Under the pieces are notes generated by a model. The model saw nothing but the letters and a program-made list of their open reading frames with translations, did no database searches and had not been told where the DNA came from. Positions 1 through 10,663 of a stretch of 64,000 nucleotides of DNA are shown here, piece by piece (position 1 is the first letter of the stretch; each line of letters begins with the position of its first letter). Made by a program: the position numbers and the translations under genes. The stretch comes from Lucinisca nassula. Its lineage: Eukaryota > Mollusca > Bivalvia > Lucinida > Lucinidae. The stretch spans positions 51,187,143 through 51,251,142 of the forward strand of contig OY757026.1 in the NCBI GenBank assembly GCA_963580285.1. The letters run 5' to 3'.

Positions 1-613
1 TCGTCTGTCCATGAAGAACACAAACATGTGTTTCCCTCCGGATCTCGAAACCTTGGCCTTCTTAGGGGGGGGGGGAGTATCAGGCGTTTTCCAAACCGAT
101 GACTGGGCCTTTGATTCTGGATCAAAGTGCCAAAACCATGTCTCGACCCGCGTTATTATTCGGTTTAGGAAATCCTCGCCTTCAGCTTCGTAGCGGTCCA
201 GGAAAATCCTAGATGCTGCAACTCGCTTCACCTTTTCCTCATCTTTTAGAAGTCTCGGCACCAATCGCGCACTACATCTTGACATATTCAAATCTTCTGT
301 AAGTATTATGTGATTTGTAGAAGTAGATACATCAAATCTCTCCGCTAAAATTCTTATGGTCAATCGACTGTCAGTCCTGATGAGCTCCTTTACTTAACTC
401 GCGGACTGAAACTGGTCTTCCGCACCGTGTATCATCTTGAACACTATCACGTCCGTTCTTGAAACGTTTATGCCATTTAAATACTAAAGCACGACTGCAG
501 TTCCGTACAGTTTCGGATTCTTCCATCAATTTTAGAGTCTGTGTTGGTGTTTTCCCAAGTCCCACACAGAATTTAATCACTGATCTAATTTCAACGTCGC
601 CCGTTGACGTCAT
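1..613 (-). pseudogene. mariner-family transposase remnant (window edge cuts it)
   Basis: On the minus strand, 613 to 371 encodes an N-terminal helix-turn-helix like that of Tc1/mariner transposases, with the diagnostic run FKWHKRFKNGRDSVQDD and the start of the linker (CGRPVSV). Further along in other frames (about 210-10) the catalytic-domain part reads EDFLNRIITRVETW, then WHFDPESKAQ, then a segment ending in MFVFFMDR. Mariner family members usually have ITGDE.W where this copy has ITRVETW, so the first catalytic aspartate appears replaced by Val. Stops and frame changes separate the two parts. The element runs off the left window edge, so the 3' end and its inverted repeat cannot be seen. 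Dead copy; family assignment is confident, subfamily is not. Confidence 0.85.
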
Positions 614-619
614 TTTTCA

Positions 620-1343
620 GGAGCACGAATGCTGCGTTTTTCTGCGTAACTTTCCAGCTGATATACATATGACGTAGAAATTTACTGAAATGACGTCAGA
701 ACATCACGCTGATTGCACGCACGTTTTCGTACATTTAGATACAGCGTTAACATGGTAAACTCAAGTTAAACTTTAACATACATACATCTAATTTTGCCAT
801 AAAATATCCTCCCCCGCATAGCGATACCCTCGTTGCCATGGCATCTGTCTGCTCAAGATAGAAACTTCGAATTAGACCATGCTCATTTCCGCCGAATCAA
901 GGATGGATGCAGGTATAATGTACAGAAGTTTAATCAAAAACTGTTGAATATTTACGGAAATATGAGAAATTCTACGAACTTATCGAACAACCTTCGTATA
1001 TCGAAACTTAAATAAAAACAAATCCTCTTGTGTGAAACCAAATTCCCCGGCCTTTGATATTTGGTTTGTATCTTCGTCCAATGGACTCTACCAACGTTGT
1101 TTAAATTGGAGCCCTCGGGTCAAAAATGGTCCCAACTCAGCAGTAACTTGTTGAGACCCATTTAGAGAAAAAAGTTCGAAAAAGAATCTGTTTGTCTAAA
1201 ATAAAAAGGCCCAGGTCCTTGATATCTTGAGTGGGGCTTTGTCTAGTAGACCTCTACTAAAGCTTTTCAAATCATAGCCCTGGGGTCGAAACTTGCCCAG
1301 TCCCGCGGGCCACTTGTTTTACATAGACCCGTATTGGGAAATT
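620..1343. repeat. non-coding stretch with degenerate ~200-bp repeat
   Basis: No gene is visible. From about 1020 to 1340 there are two diverged repeat units sharing phrases such as AAGGCCCAGG...TTGATAT and CTGGGGTCGAAA. Related sequence resumes at 2250-2440, on the other side of the inserted Penelope tail, which suggests one old array split by that insertion. Confidence 0.5.
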
Positions 1344-1568
1344 GATCAAAAATCGATAAAATTAACCCACACCTCCCAACAGAGACATCAAAGGGAAAGA
1401 AACACAAACATGAAATAACAAGACCCTAATGGAAACACCAATAGCGGAAAGTCACAAAGACAGTTACTTTCCCACAAAATGACAAATTGGTCTTCCAAAA
1501 CAAAAATATGTAAGCCATACACACATTCTAAGACGAACTGTATCAAAAATAAACCGCGACAGAGGAAG

Positions 1569-1615
<47 letters not shown>

Positions 1616-2250
1616 CGACCTTATTAGAGGGTAACATATTAAGTACTAGTACTAATCTTCCATGTGGCAATGTGGATAAAGTCTCTTGCTCAAGGAAACA
1701 GCACTTGGCGCTTGTGGGGATCGAACCGCCTGCCTCTCGATCTCAAATCCGATGCTTTACCACTGCACCACGGCGCTCCAGACCGCCTTGGAACGGTCGG
1801 TGAAAGTATTTAACTGGGGGGGGGTGGGGGGGGGCTTAAATTGAATTTACAAGGACGCAATCCTTGCCCTTACTTCCGTCGCAATTTGGACAAATACTTT
1901 GTTCAGTCTGCATGAAGGCTTCCTAACTCATAAGTGCAACACGTCCGAGAACACAAACATCAAACAACCACAAAGATGAAACAAGGGTGCGGATTCGAAA
2001 GTAAGAAATAACTGAAATGCTTGAGCAAAAGAAAACCAGCAGTTAGACTGGGCCGATGGGTCCAACCAGAGTTTAAGCATCAGGTACAAACCAAAATTAC
2101 GTAAAAATAATTTTAAGGCTAAATAAGCCTTTGCGCTGGAACCATCATAGAATCTGAGGCCTCACCCACTGGCGTGCAATTAATAAGGACGCTATCATCC
2201 CTGATTGGGTTAAATACCATGCATGCAGTCGGTCGTATAACATTTTAAAC
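1344..2250 (-). mobile_element. 5'-truncated Penelope-like element 3' tail, copy T1
   Basis: Minus-strand copy of the dispersed 3' tail seen at least 15 more times in this window. Hallmarks are the AATAAACCGCGACAGAAG block, the CCAAAGGGAAAGAAACAC block and the TCGATACAATTAACCC-type end. The high-coordinate end (about 2180-2250) reaches the terminal RT-coding part, recognised by ACCATGCATGCAGTCGG shared with the RT copies at 36.9 and 62.8 kb. Interrupted by the SINE at 1569-1778. Confidence 0.75.
1569..1778 (-). mobile_element. tRNA-derived SINE with (TTA)n tail
   Basis: On the minus strand, 1778-1700 is tRNA-like, with a box A (TGGTGCAGTGG) and box B (GGTTCGATCCC) at tRNA spacing. A short body follows, ending in a (TTA)n run that on the plus strand is the ATA/TAA microsatellite at 1569-1615. 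The acceptor stem does not pair well, so this is a SINE rather than a tRNA gene. It splits the Penelope-tail sequence between its GACAGAAG and ACCGCCTTGG blocks, so it inserted after that tail. Confidence 0.7.
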
Positions 2251-3582
2251 CTTTAAACATCTTCTTATCTGGAACCAAAGGGCCCAGGCTTTTGATCTTT
2301 GATACATCGCTTCTTCTAGTATCCCCTCCCCTCCAATTAATATAAGACTTAATATCTTGGAAACAGTTCAGATCCTAGATCCTTAAGCATGTGTATAATA
2401 ATAGGTCCTTTTGATAAAACCCATTTATTAACACTGGCAGGGTTCCGCCGGGGCATGTCCCATCCAGTCTAGCTCATATAATTCGCAGTATCTCAGAAAC
2501 CGACCAGATCTTCACCCCGAAACCATATATGCTGTTGTTCCTTATGATCAGATGTGTTTACTGAAGCTGACCTTTGATCCTATGGCTTAGGCTGTCTAGC
2601 CTAAATTAAAGCACTACTTACCATATCCAACATTGTTATTTCATTAAGAACAAACATGGCATTTTAAGATATATTTGGTAGGAGAAATCGGAAAACAATC
2701 TACTTGTGTGAAACTTCAGTATTAAGTATGTGACTCTTTAAGCTCAATGTGAGCGATATACGACCATCATTGTCTTCTTGTTTGTGTTTCAACAATAAAG
2801 GGCACGGAGACCCGATGTTTCCGAAAGAACCGAAAGACATACGTTTCTTTAAGTCACTTGAGATCCATGGGATCTCTATTCGTTCACCTTAACAGTTTCT
2901 GTTTTCTAAGGCAGTTGCATTTATCTCGCTGTGTATAAAGTCTCGGTGCTTTCGTTGATATATAACTGCACTGTTTGAATATCTGATAACTTTGGTCTCT
3001 GGATCTAGGTGACAAGGTTAGCATAATCTTCCGGATGTGAAAGACTCGTACTCGAAATGCCATTGTCAGTATATAAATAATGTAAATTTCGGAAAATTTG
3101 ATGCTTATCAAAATGCAAGTGCAATGAGCATAAACCATAGCCTACATAAATTGTCGGTACTCGTGTAAACATCGCTTGAATCTTGCGGTTCTAACGATCG
3201 GTTATATCCTGTGTTTAAAGTTCATATAAAACAGAAAACAACAGAAATGATCACAAATTGTAATTAGAAATTACGACATTACAAAGCAATGAAACAAAAC
3301 AATTTTCGTTACTAAAATATTATCCCCATAAGGTTATTAAGTCCACGAAAGACCAACTTAAGATAGAAAAAGGGGTTAACAGGGGCAATGGTTACTTATT
3401 TTTGCTACATGCATAGACTGTTGGTAAATGAGGCAGTACTAACTAAAAAACATCCGACTATCTTGTATGTTGTTTACAAGTAAGGAAATACAGAATATTT
3501 TTGTCAAAAAAGTGCTAATTCAATTAATAAGAAAGGATCCATTTTAGTACACGCTTTACGTAATGTTTTGATCAATTTTCAG
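2251..3582. other. intergenic or intronic; old repeats, no gene seen
   Basis: 2251-2640 holds remnants of the array seen at 1020-1340, plus a diverged relative of the ~120-bp unit at 9380-9900 (shared words ATATATGCTGTTGTTCC and CTTATGATCAGATG). From 2640 to 3540 I see AT-rich unique sequence with only short chance reading frames. No earlier exon of the LDLa gene was recognised here. Confidence 0.4.
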
Positions 3583-3768
3583 CCGTCAGTGACTGCAACG
3601 ACAAGAATTCCTTTCTCTGCAGTAGTACGTTTTGCATTCCTCATGCTTTTGTCTGCGATGGCATTGCTGACTGCACGTCCGGCGTAGACGAACTAAACTG
3701 CCAGTTTCCAGACAGTTGCCAGACATGGTTTGACGCCGGGTACCATGAAAGTGGATTTTATGAAGCAG
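3583..3768 (+). CDS. LDLa-repeat gene, exon A: LDL-receptor class A repeat plus start of fibrinogen-like module
   Basis: The acceptor TCAATTTTCAG ends at 3582 and the donor GCAG/GTTTGT starts at 3769. The exon enters with two bases completing a codon and leaves after one base (phase 1 on both sides). It encodes one complete LDLa repeat with six cysteines, ending in the calcium-site pattern [13 protein letters not shown]. The sequence then continues into [18 protein letters not shown], matching the start of fibrinogen-like modules in contactin-associated-type proteins (Cys, Trp, then G..ESG.Y). LDLa repeats bind ligand and calcium outside the cell. The same phase and strand link it to the exon at 38214. 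No signal peptide is visible, so the protein starts upstream of the window. Confidence 0.85.
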
Positions 3769-4160
3769 GTTTGTTTAGACCATTTCTGAGTTTGCAAGTG
3801 CGTAATTAAAAAACGTTTTGCACATTAAATATCACAATACATCTAGCTTTTCTTTCCATATCCTAGTACCAAGGCTTTCGGTGAAAGATGAGTTTCTAGG
3901 ATCGTTTTTGGGCATTACATTTCTGTCTACTCCCATGTCTTCTTTATTTGATTTGAGGTTCTTCTGTGGCGGTTTATTTGAGATCAGCGTAAATATTCTG
4001 AGAAATCAGAAATAAATTATTGGTTTAGACTCATATTCTAGACACGTTTTTAATTATTTGGACCCCATTTTAATGTATATCAGTCTTGGAATCGACTGCC
4101 TATTCGAAATTCGCAAAATTGCAGTACGTGTCCTCTTGCTTTCGTTGCCGGATCATTACA

Positions 4161-4197
4161 GGGTCACTGATGAGGCCGAAACTACGTAGTATGACCC
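4161..4197 (+). ncRNA. hammerhead ribozyme motif, copy 1 (stem II deleted)
   Basis: Order of parts: GGGTCA (stem I), CTGATGA, a collapsed stem II (GGC/C), GAAA, CTACGTAG (minimal stem III), TA, TGACCC (stem I partner). The cleavage site would be GTA/TGACCC after 4191. Compared with the other copies, the stem II loop TTTATTAG is missing, so activity is doubtful. Confidence 0.75.
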
Positions 4198-4534
4198 ATC
4201 TTCTTTCTTATGAATGTTTTCATTGCTCTTAAAGGAACTCATTTTTAATTTTTGTTTGCCTTCACTGCAGCTGGTGTTGTGCCGTGTGGCGGCCGTAAAA
4301 CGTCTCCCCGTACATCAACCATAGTGAAGTTTATATTTTACTTTTGGTCCTTTGAGATCAGCGTAAATATTTTGAGAAATCAGAAATAAATTATTGGTTT
4401 AGACTCATATTCTAGACACGTTTTTAATTATTTGGACCCCATTTTAATGTATATCAGTCTTGGAATCGACTGCCTATTCGAAATTCGCAAAATTGCAGTA
4501 CGTGTCGTCTGGCTTTCGTTGCCGGATCATTACA

Positions 4535-4580
4535 GGGTCACTGGTGAGGCTTTATTAGCCGAAACTACGTAGTCTGACCC
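4535..4580 (+). ncRNA. hammerhead ribozyme motif, copy 2 (core point change)
   Basis: GGGTCA, CTGGTGA, stem II GGCT-TTATT-AGCC, GAAA, CTACGTAG, TC, TGACCC. The cleavage triplet is the canonical GTC before 4575. The conserved CTGATGA core reads CTGGTGA here, which should weaken or abolish cleavage. It sits 383 nt after the equivalent site of copy 1. Confidence 0.75.
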
Positions 4581-4983
4581 ATCTTCTTTCTTATGAATGT
4601 TTTCATTGCTCTTAAAGGAACTCATTTTTTATTTTTATTATTTGCCTTCACTGCAGCTGGTGTTGTGCCGTGTGGCGGCCGTTAAACGTCTCCCCGTACA
4701 TCTTCTTTCTTATGAATGTTTTCATTGCTCTTAAAGGAACTCATTTTTGATTTTTATTATTTGTGTTGTTGTTTTTTACTTACTGTGTGTATCACTTGTG
4801 TCTTTTTATTTTGGATGGCCATATGGCCATTTTGTAGGAAAGTAACTGTCCTTATGGCCTTCCTTTGTTTAGGTTTCCATTATGGTCTGGTCGCTTCATG
4901 CTTATGTTTCTTTCCCTTTGGTGTCTTTGATGGGCGGAGTAAGTTAATTGTATCGATTCCTGATCTTTGTTTTACTTCTACTT

Positions 4984-5135
4984 AACGTCCCCTTCAACAC
5001 TGTGTAGGTCATTTTGGAGACGTTGCTTCCAATTTTGAAGGACTTTTACCCGTCACTGAGTTGAAATGACATCTCAAGCCCTGTTACTCAATGAAACAAA
5101 TAAGGTTTATAAGCATGGACGTCCAATTCGCACCG
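4984..5135 (-). repeat. partial copy of a ~300-bp dispersed SINE-like repeat
   Basis: Matches the plus-strand half of the repeats at 7117-7405 and (reversed) 8236-8550 and 56597-57310, sharing GGTCATTTTGGAGA, GTTGCTTCCAATT and GGTTTATAAGCATGGACG. In the sense orientation (minus strand here) the family ends in GACGTTAAAYCTCAAATC followed by AAAC repeats, as in many SINE tails. Confidence 0.6.
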
Positions 5136-5139
5136 CTTT

Positions 5140-6534
5140 CATGTCTTCTTTAAATGTCGATGAGAAACCAGGTGACCATTTGATGGGCCTTTGAAATTAT
5201 TTTTGTGAGAGAAAATTATGTCATGTTCTATTTTTGTTTGACTATGTGCCTTATATAGACGGTAATGATTAGCACGCATAGCGACACAAGAGGGTCATGA
5301 TGATACTGAATTGCTCACCTAGGTCAGAAATGTTTTATATCTTATACAAAGGAAGGAGAGATTGGTTAGAGGAGATTTGGACTAAAGATATTTACTTTTA
5401 GCTTTACAGACCATCATTTTTATTGGTGTGGAACCATTTTTGCAACATAATCACTTCGAAAAGGGACCAATGGCCTTAGAGATGCCGTTCATAGATTTTG
5501 CCTTTTAAGCAATTTTTATAAAGGGGCATAGGTGAAAAAATTCTGTGAATTTATTCTGAAATCAAAGTAGAAGTAAAACCTCTGGCCTAGGAGATGTCGT
5601 TTTGAAGTTTTTTCATATTTTAGCTCTGATCAGCACATGAACAAGTCTGTGACATAAAGACCCATTAACCCCACTTTATATAGAGCAAACTGGGGTTTAC
5701 GGGGGTAAACATTATTTTCCTTATTTATACTCCCAGACATAGGTTTTGGGTACTCTTTAAAACCGCATCAATGAGGCGGTTCTAACAAGCACTTAAACCT
5801 ATGTTTGGGGTATAAAAAAGACAAATATCACAATTTTTTATCAGAAAAATGCCTCTTTTGAGGTTTGAAAAAATGAGCCATATCACATGGATGTGTTATC
5901 GTAATGACCCGTTTTGTTCAGTCGAACGACACTTCTTTATAAATTTCAATAAAGGATCATAAGAAGAACATTTTCTGTCGATTTATTTTCAAATTGAGCC
6001 ATTGGGCTCAGAGGAGATGTGGATTAAAGGTTTTTTTCTTTTTTAGCTCTGGTGGCTATTTTGTTTGGCCGAATAGAACAATTTCAACAATTTTGGTAAA
6101 CGATGTTAATGAAACATTTTTGTGAAACGATTTTGAAATATGGCCATTGGCCTTGGAGAATTGTTGTTTAAAGGCTTTTGTATTTTAAGCTGTGGAGCCA
6201 TTTGTTAAGCGGCACAACATTATTTTAATAATTTTAGTAAAAGCTCATTAGAGTAACATTTCTGTGAAATGATGTTGAAATTCGGTCAGTGGCCTAGGAT
6301 AAGATGTTGTTTAAGGTTTTTTTTCTGTTTAGAGCTCTGGTGACCTTTTTGTAAAGTGGCACGTAGCGATTTTTGAAATCGAGCAATTAGCCTAGGAGAT
6401 GTCGTTTAAAGTGTTTTTTTTTCTATTTTAGCACTGGTGGTCATCTTATTCAGCAAAGCACAATGATTTAAGTAATGTTGGTAAGGGTTCATGTCAGGAA
6501 CATTCCTGTAAAATCGGGCGATTGGCCTAGGCAA
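5140..6534 (+). repeat. old tandem array, ~150-bp unit
   Basis: Repeated phrases are TTTTAGCTCTGGTGGCCAT, CAATTTTGGTAAAGG, AACATTCCTGTGAAAT and GAAATCGAGCCATTGGCC. Units are strongly diverged. The same units resume at about 8683-8701, 10395-10663 and 13083-13220, on the far sides of inserted HINE-like elements, so this is one array split several times. A piece of the TIR-element family of 44258-44448 lies at about 5665-5730 (AACTGGGGTTTACGGGGG). No coding sequence seen. Confidence 0.65.
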
Positions 6535-7116
6535 TTTTAGCTCACCTGAGGTATTGTATCCGTCGTACGTCCGTCATCAACATTTACCTTGTGCAACCTC
6601 GTGAGGCACAGTTTTAATGTAATCTTTATGAAACTTTACCAGAATGTTTGTCTTGATGATATCTCGGTCATGTTCATATATGGGTCATTTCGGATAAAAA
6701 AAACTGGGTCACTGGGTCGAATTTCTTTAAAAAATTGTGCGCACCCTAGAGACCGCAGTTGTTTTTTCAATCTTCATGATTCTTCACATTCAAGTTCGAT
6801 TTTGGGTCATGTCGGAAAAAAAACTTAGGTCACTGTGTCTGAGTTCGTTAAAACTTTGTGTGCACCCTAAAGGCCATAGTTTTGCTTAAATCTTCATGAA
6901 ACTTCACCCGAATGATTAACTCGATTGAATGTGGATCATGTAATATCAAAAACTAGGTCACTAGGTCAAATTTCGTTAAAACCTTGTGTGCCCCCTAGAG
7001 AACACAGTTTTGCTTCCATCTTCATGAAACTTCTTTGGAATGTATGACTTGATAATATTGATCAAATTTGAATATGGATCATGCCGGTTCAAAACCTTTT
7101 GTTTGTTTTGATTTCA

Positions 7117-7405
7117 GGTGTAACGTCCCCGCCAACACTGTATAGGTCATTTTGGAGATGTTGCTTCCAATTGTGTGGGACTTTTACCCGACATTGAGAT
7201 GAAATGACATCTCAAGCCCTGCCGCCCATTGAAACCAATAGGGTTTATAAGCATGGACGGTCCGACTCGCACCGCTTTTCCTGGGCACGCTTAGATCCGC
7301 TAAGCGGTTTACCAGTACTCGTGTGCGGGTCGGTTTCAGCTCTGTGTCGAAGCATCGTGCAGTCCATCTATTTCTTCAAGTCCGATGGGCTGGGGCTGTT
7401 CGAAA
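7117..7405 (-). repeat. SINE-like dispersed repeat, first arm of an inverted pair
   Basis: Nearly the reverse complement of 8236-8550. Shared marks are CTTCAAGTCC-type start, CGGTTTACCAGTACTCGTGTG, GGTTTATAAGCATGGACGG and GACATCTCAAGCCCTG. Its tail end (AACGTCCCCGCC) is at the low-coordinate side. Confidence 0.65.
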
Positions 7406-8235
7406 CCTAGGTCACTAGGTTAGATTTCGTTAAAACCTTGTGTGTACCCTAGAGGCTACATCTATGCTTCAATCTTCATGAAACGAAACCTGAATGTTTG
7501 ACTTGATAATATCTCAGTCGAAGTTCAAATACGGGTCATGTAAGATCAAAACTATGTCACTAGGTCAAAATTCGTTAAAACCTTGTTTGCACTTAAGAGG
7601 CAGAAGTTTTGCGTTAATCTTCATGACACTTCATCTGGTTGTTTGACATGATGATATCTTGTTCAGGTTTGAATATGTATCATGTCGGATTACAAACTAG
7701 GTCAATAGGTCAAATTGCGTTTCAACTATGTGTGTACCCTAGCGGCCACAGTTTTGCTTCAATCTTCAGGAACTTAACCTGAATATTTGACTTAATGATA
7801 TCACAATCAAGTTCGAATATGGGTCATGTCAGATCAAAAATTAGGTCACCAGGTCAGGTATCGTTAAAACCTTGTGTGCTTCAATCTAAAAACTTGACAT
7901 GATGATATCTCAGTAAAGTTTAAAATATGGGTCATTTCAGATAAAAAAACTAGGTCAGATTTTGTTAAAATCTTGTGTGCACCCTGACACCACAATATTT
8001 CTTCAGTCTTCGTAAACCTTTGCAAAACTGTTCGACCTGACTATATCTCTGTCAAGTTAGAATGTAGGTCATTTCGGTTCAAAACCATGGCCAAATTTTG
8101 TTTAAACCGGGTCTTAATGATGCCTCTGTCATATTCAAATACTGGTTAAACGGGGTCAAAACAAGGTCTCTAGAGGCAACAATGTTGAATTAATCTTCAT
8201 AACACTTTACCAAATGTCTGACTTGATGTTATATC

Positions 8236-8550
8236 ATTCATCTTTGGCCCCCGTCCATAGGGGCTTGAAGAAATATATGGGCTGCATGATGCTTCCACGC
8301 AGAGCTGAATATGGCCCGCACACTAGTACTGTTAAACCGCTTAGAGGATCTAAGCCTGTCCAGGAACCGCGGTGCGAGGCGGACCGTCCATGCTAATAAA
8401 CCCTATTGATTTCATTGGGCGACAGGGCTTGAGAAGTCATTTTATCTCAATGTCGGGTAAAAGTCCCACAAAATTGGAAGCAACGTCTCCAAAATGACCT
8501 TTACAGTGTTGACGGGCACGTTAAACCTCAAATCAATCAAACAAACAAAA
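8236..8550 (+). repeat. SINE-like dispersed repeat, second arm of an inverted pair
   Basis: Runs from GGGGCTTGAAGAAATATATG to the tail GACGGGCACGTTAAACCTC followed by CAAT/CAAA repeats. The AACAAACAAA end is typical of molluscan SINE tails. The other arm is at 7117-7405. Confidence 0.65.
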
Positions 8551-8701
8551 TGTCATTCAACTTACTATAGTAAGTGTCATATAACTAGGTCATATTTCTT
8601 TTAAATCTTGTTCTCTTTCTCTAGAGGTCACAGTTTCGCATGACCCAGGTGAGCGAATAAAGTGCCATAATGGTCCTCTTGTTTTTTCAGCTCCAATGAC
8701 A

Positions 8702-10394
8702 TTTTTAGCTCACCAGAGCCGAAGGCTCCGGGAGAACTTATAGGATAGGCAGTTGTCCGTCATCGTCTGCGTCTGCGTCCGTCAACACTTTCAAACGACT
8801 TCTCCTCTGAAGCCACTGGGCCAATTGGGCCCAAATTTTATCTGTAGCATCCTTGGGCTGGGGGATTGAAAGTTTGTGTTTTTTATGAAAATCGGCTCAT
8901 CAGTTTGGTTGCTATGGTAACTTATAGTTGCCATAGACTTAAAATAGGGAAAATTGAAAAATGTCATTTACTACCTAGCCTCTGCAGATATTTTGACAAA
9001 ACTTTCATAGAAATGTTCCTTAGGCAATCTACTATCTGCCGTATGCTTTTAGGCCTATGATCATTTTTATTGGTTGCCATGGTAACCAAAATGAAAAAAA
9101 AAAGAAAATAAATACTTAAAAATCATCTACACAGAAACCATATGCTCTAAGTGGCTGAGACTTTATGAAAATATTCACAATATTTGCCTTTACAGGTTTT
9201 GTGTTTTTTATGAAATCGGGCCTTTTAGTTTTGTTGCTATGGCAACTTAGAGTTTCCATTGACTTATAATGAGGAAAACTGAAAAATGGCATTTACTGCC
9301 AAGTCATTGTAGATATTTTGACAAAAAAAACATAGAAATGTTCATTGAGTAAACTTCTCTTAGTCCTATGCTTTTTTGTCAACCTGGGGATCCCCAAGGT
9401 TGTGCCGGGGCCATGCCCCGCCGTCTCCACTCCAATAAATGCCTTATATCTCAGAAACGTTACAGATCCCCATCCCTAAACCATATATATTCTTGTTCCT
9501 TATGATAAGATGCATTAAGTGACACCAACCTGGAGGTCCTCCGGGATATGCCGGGGACATGCCCCGACCCCTCCACTTCATAAAAGGCCATTTATCTCAG
9601 AAACCATTCAGATCCCCACCCCTTAACCATATATATTATTGTTCCTTATGATAAGACACATTAAGTGACACAACCTGTGGGTCCCCCGGGATGTACCGGG
9701 GACATGCCCACCCTCTCCACTTCATTAAATGCCATTTATCTCAGAAACCATTGAGATCCCCACCCATAAACCATATATATTCTCATTCCTTATGATAAGT
9801 TGCAATCAGTGACACCAACTTGGGGGTCCCCCAGGGCACATCCGGGCCATGCTCCACCCCTTGACTTTACTTTATAAAACACCTAATATTTCAGATACAG
9901 TCCACATGGGTGCTCATTTGGGTATGGCGTTTGTTTGGGAGACTTTTTAATTGGTATTTTAAAATGATATCTTGTTATAATACATGTCTGCCATTGGGCA
10001 GTGTCCACCTGAGCTCTAGTTTATGAAATTTAGCTCTTTGGTTTGTTTGCTATGCTAAGTTAATAGTTTCCATTGACTTATAATGGGAAAAATTGGAAAT
10101 GACATTAATGTCTTTCAAAATATTTTGCCACACTTTCATAGAAATGTTCCTTTAATAATGTTCCTTTTGGCCTATTTGTTGCCACAGATGGGAAATTGTC
10201 AATTGTCATCTGTTGACAGGCAACAACATATTCAAGCGACATCAGAATCTGAAGCCACTAAGCTGATTGGATCCAAATTTAATCTGTAGCATCCTTGGGT
10301 ACAAGGCTTCCATGGTTAATTAAAATACATTGCTGCCAGTGGGCAGTGGCCCCCTGAGCTCTCGTGAGCATTGTGGCCCATGGGCCTCATGTTT
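8702..10394 (+). mobile_element. HINE/Helentron-like element H2
   Basis: Starts TTTTTAGCTCACCAGAG and ends CTCTCGTGAGC, then the hairpin GGCCCATGGGCC, then TCATGTTTT. Inside are ~170-bp units (TGTGTTTTTTATGAAA, GGTTGCTATGG, TTTTGACAAAACTTTCATAG) at about 8870, 9200 and 10020. Between the second and third is a different array (9380-9900). Confidence 0.6.
9380..9900 (+). repeat. tandem repeat, ~120-bp unit, about four copies
   Basis: Unit words are CATGCCCCGACCC, TTTATCTCAGAAACC, CAGATCCCCACCC, AACCATATATAT and TTCCTTATGATAAG. A single diverged relative lies at 2430-2600. Sits inside element H2. Confidence 0.7.
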
Positions 10395-10663
10395 TCAGCG
10401 GAGTAGAATGATTTTTGCAATTGTGTAAAGGGTCATATTCGGATTATACCTGTGAAATTATTTTGAAATCGAGCCATTGGCCTGGGAGAAGATGTCATTT
10501 GAAGAATGTTCAATTTTTAGCAGAAAGGCCATTTATTTAGCAGAGCGGAATTATTTTAACAATTTTTGGTAGTTGGTCACTCAAGTAACATTCCTGTGAT
10601 TTATTTTGAAATCAAAATCGCCGCTCACCGGCTAAGGTGGAGATTTCGTTGCAGTAAAAGACT
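10395..10663 (+). repeat. continuation of the ~150-bp array between insertions
   Basis: Two units with AATTTTTGGTAGTTGG, AACATTCCTGTGA and GAAATCGAGCCATTGGCC, matching 5140-6534. The flanking elements H2 and H3 both abut it at T-runs. Confidence 0.6.

Larger units (their letters stand above)
3957..4990 (+). mobile_element. Penelope tail (T2) containing a tandem hammerhead-ribozyme repeat (retrozyme-like)
   Basis: Tail sequence appears on both sides of a foreign block. On the left is GGTTCTTCTGTGGCGG with TTTATTT (3957-3979). On the right is the continuation from about 4761 (TGTTGTTG, TTACTTACTGTGTGTATCAC) through TATGGCCATTTTGTAGGAAAG to the terminal TTTTACTTCTACTT at 4983. Between them lie about two units (3978-4350, 4351-4698), each with a hammerhead motif, and a third partial unit (about 4699-4760). 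The simplest reading is a retrozyme-like tandem repeat inserted in a Penelope tail; a candidate TTATTT duplication flanks it. No protein is encoded by the units. Confidence 0.7.
6535..8683 (+). mobile_element. HINE/Helentron-like non-autonomous element H1 with internal ~130-bp array
   Basis: Starts TTTTAGCTCACCTGAGG and ends CCAGGTGAGCG, a weak hairpin (GCCAT/ATGGT) and CTCTTGTTTT. The GCTCACCTG/CAGGTGAGC pair forms subterminal inverted repeats. The interior is a diverged tandem array with unit words TTGACTTGATGATATC, GGGTCATGTCGGATC, AACTAGGTCACTAGGTC and CCTTGTGTGCACCCTAGAG. Two inverted copies of a SINE-like repeat sit inside. No Rep or helicase gene is present. Confidence 0.65.
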
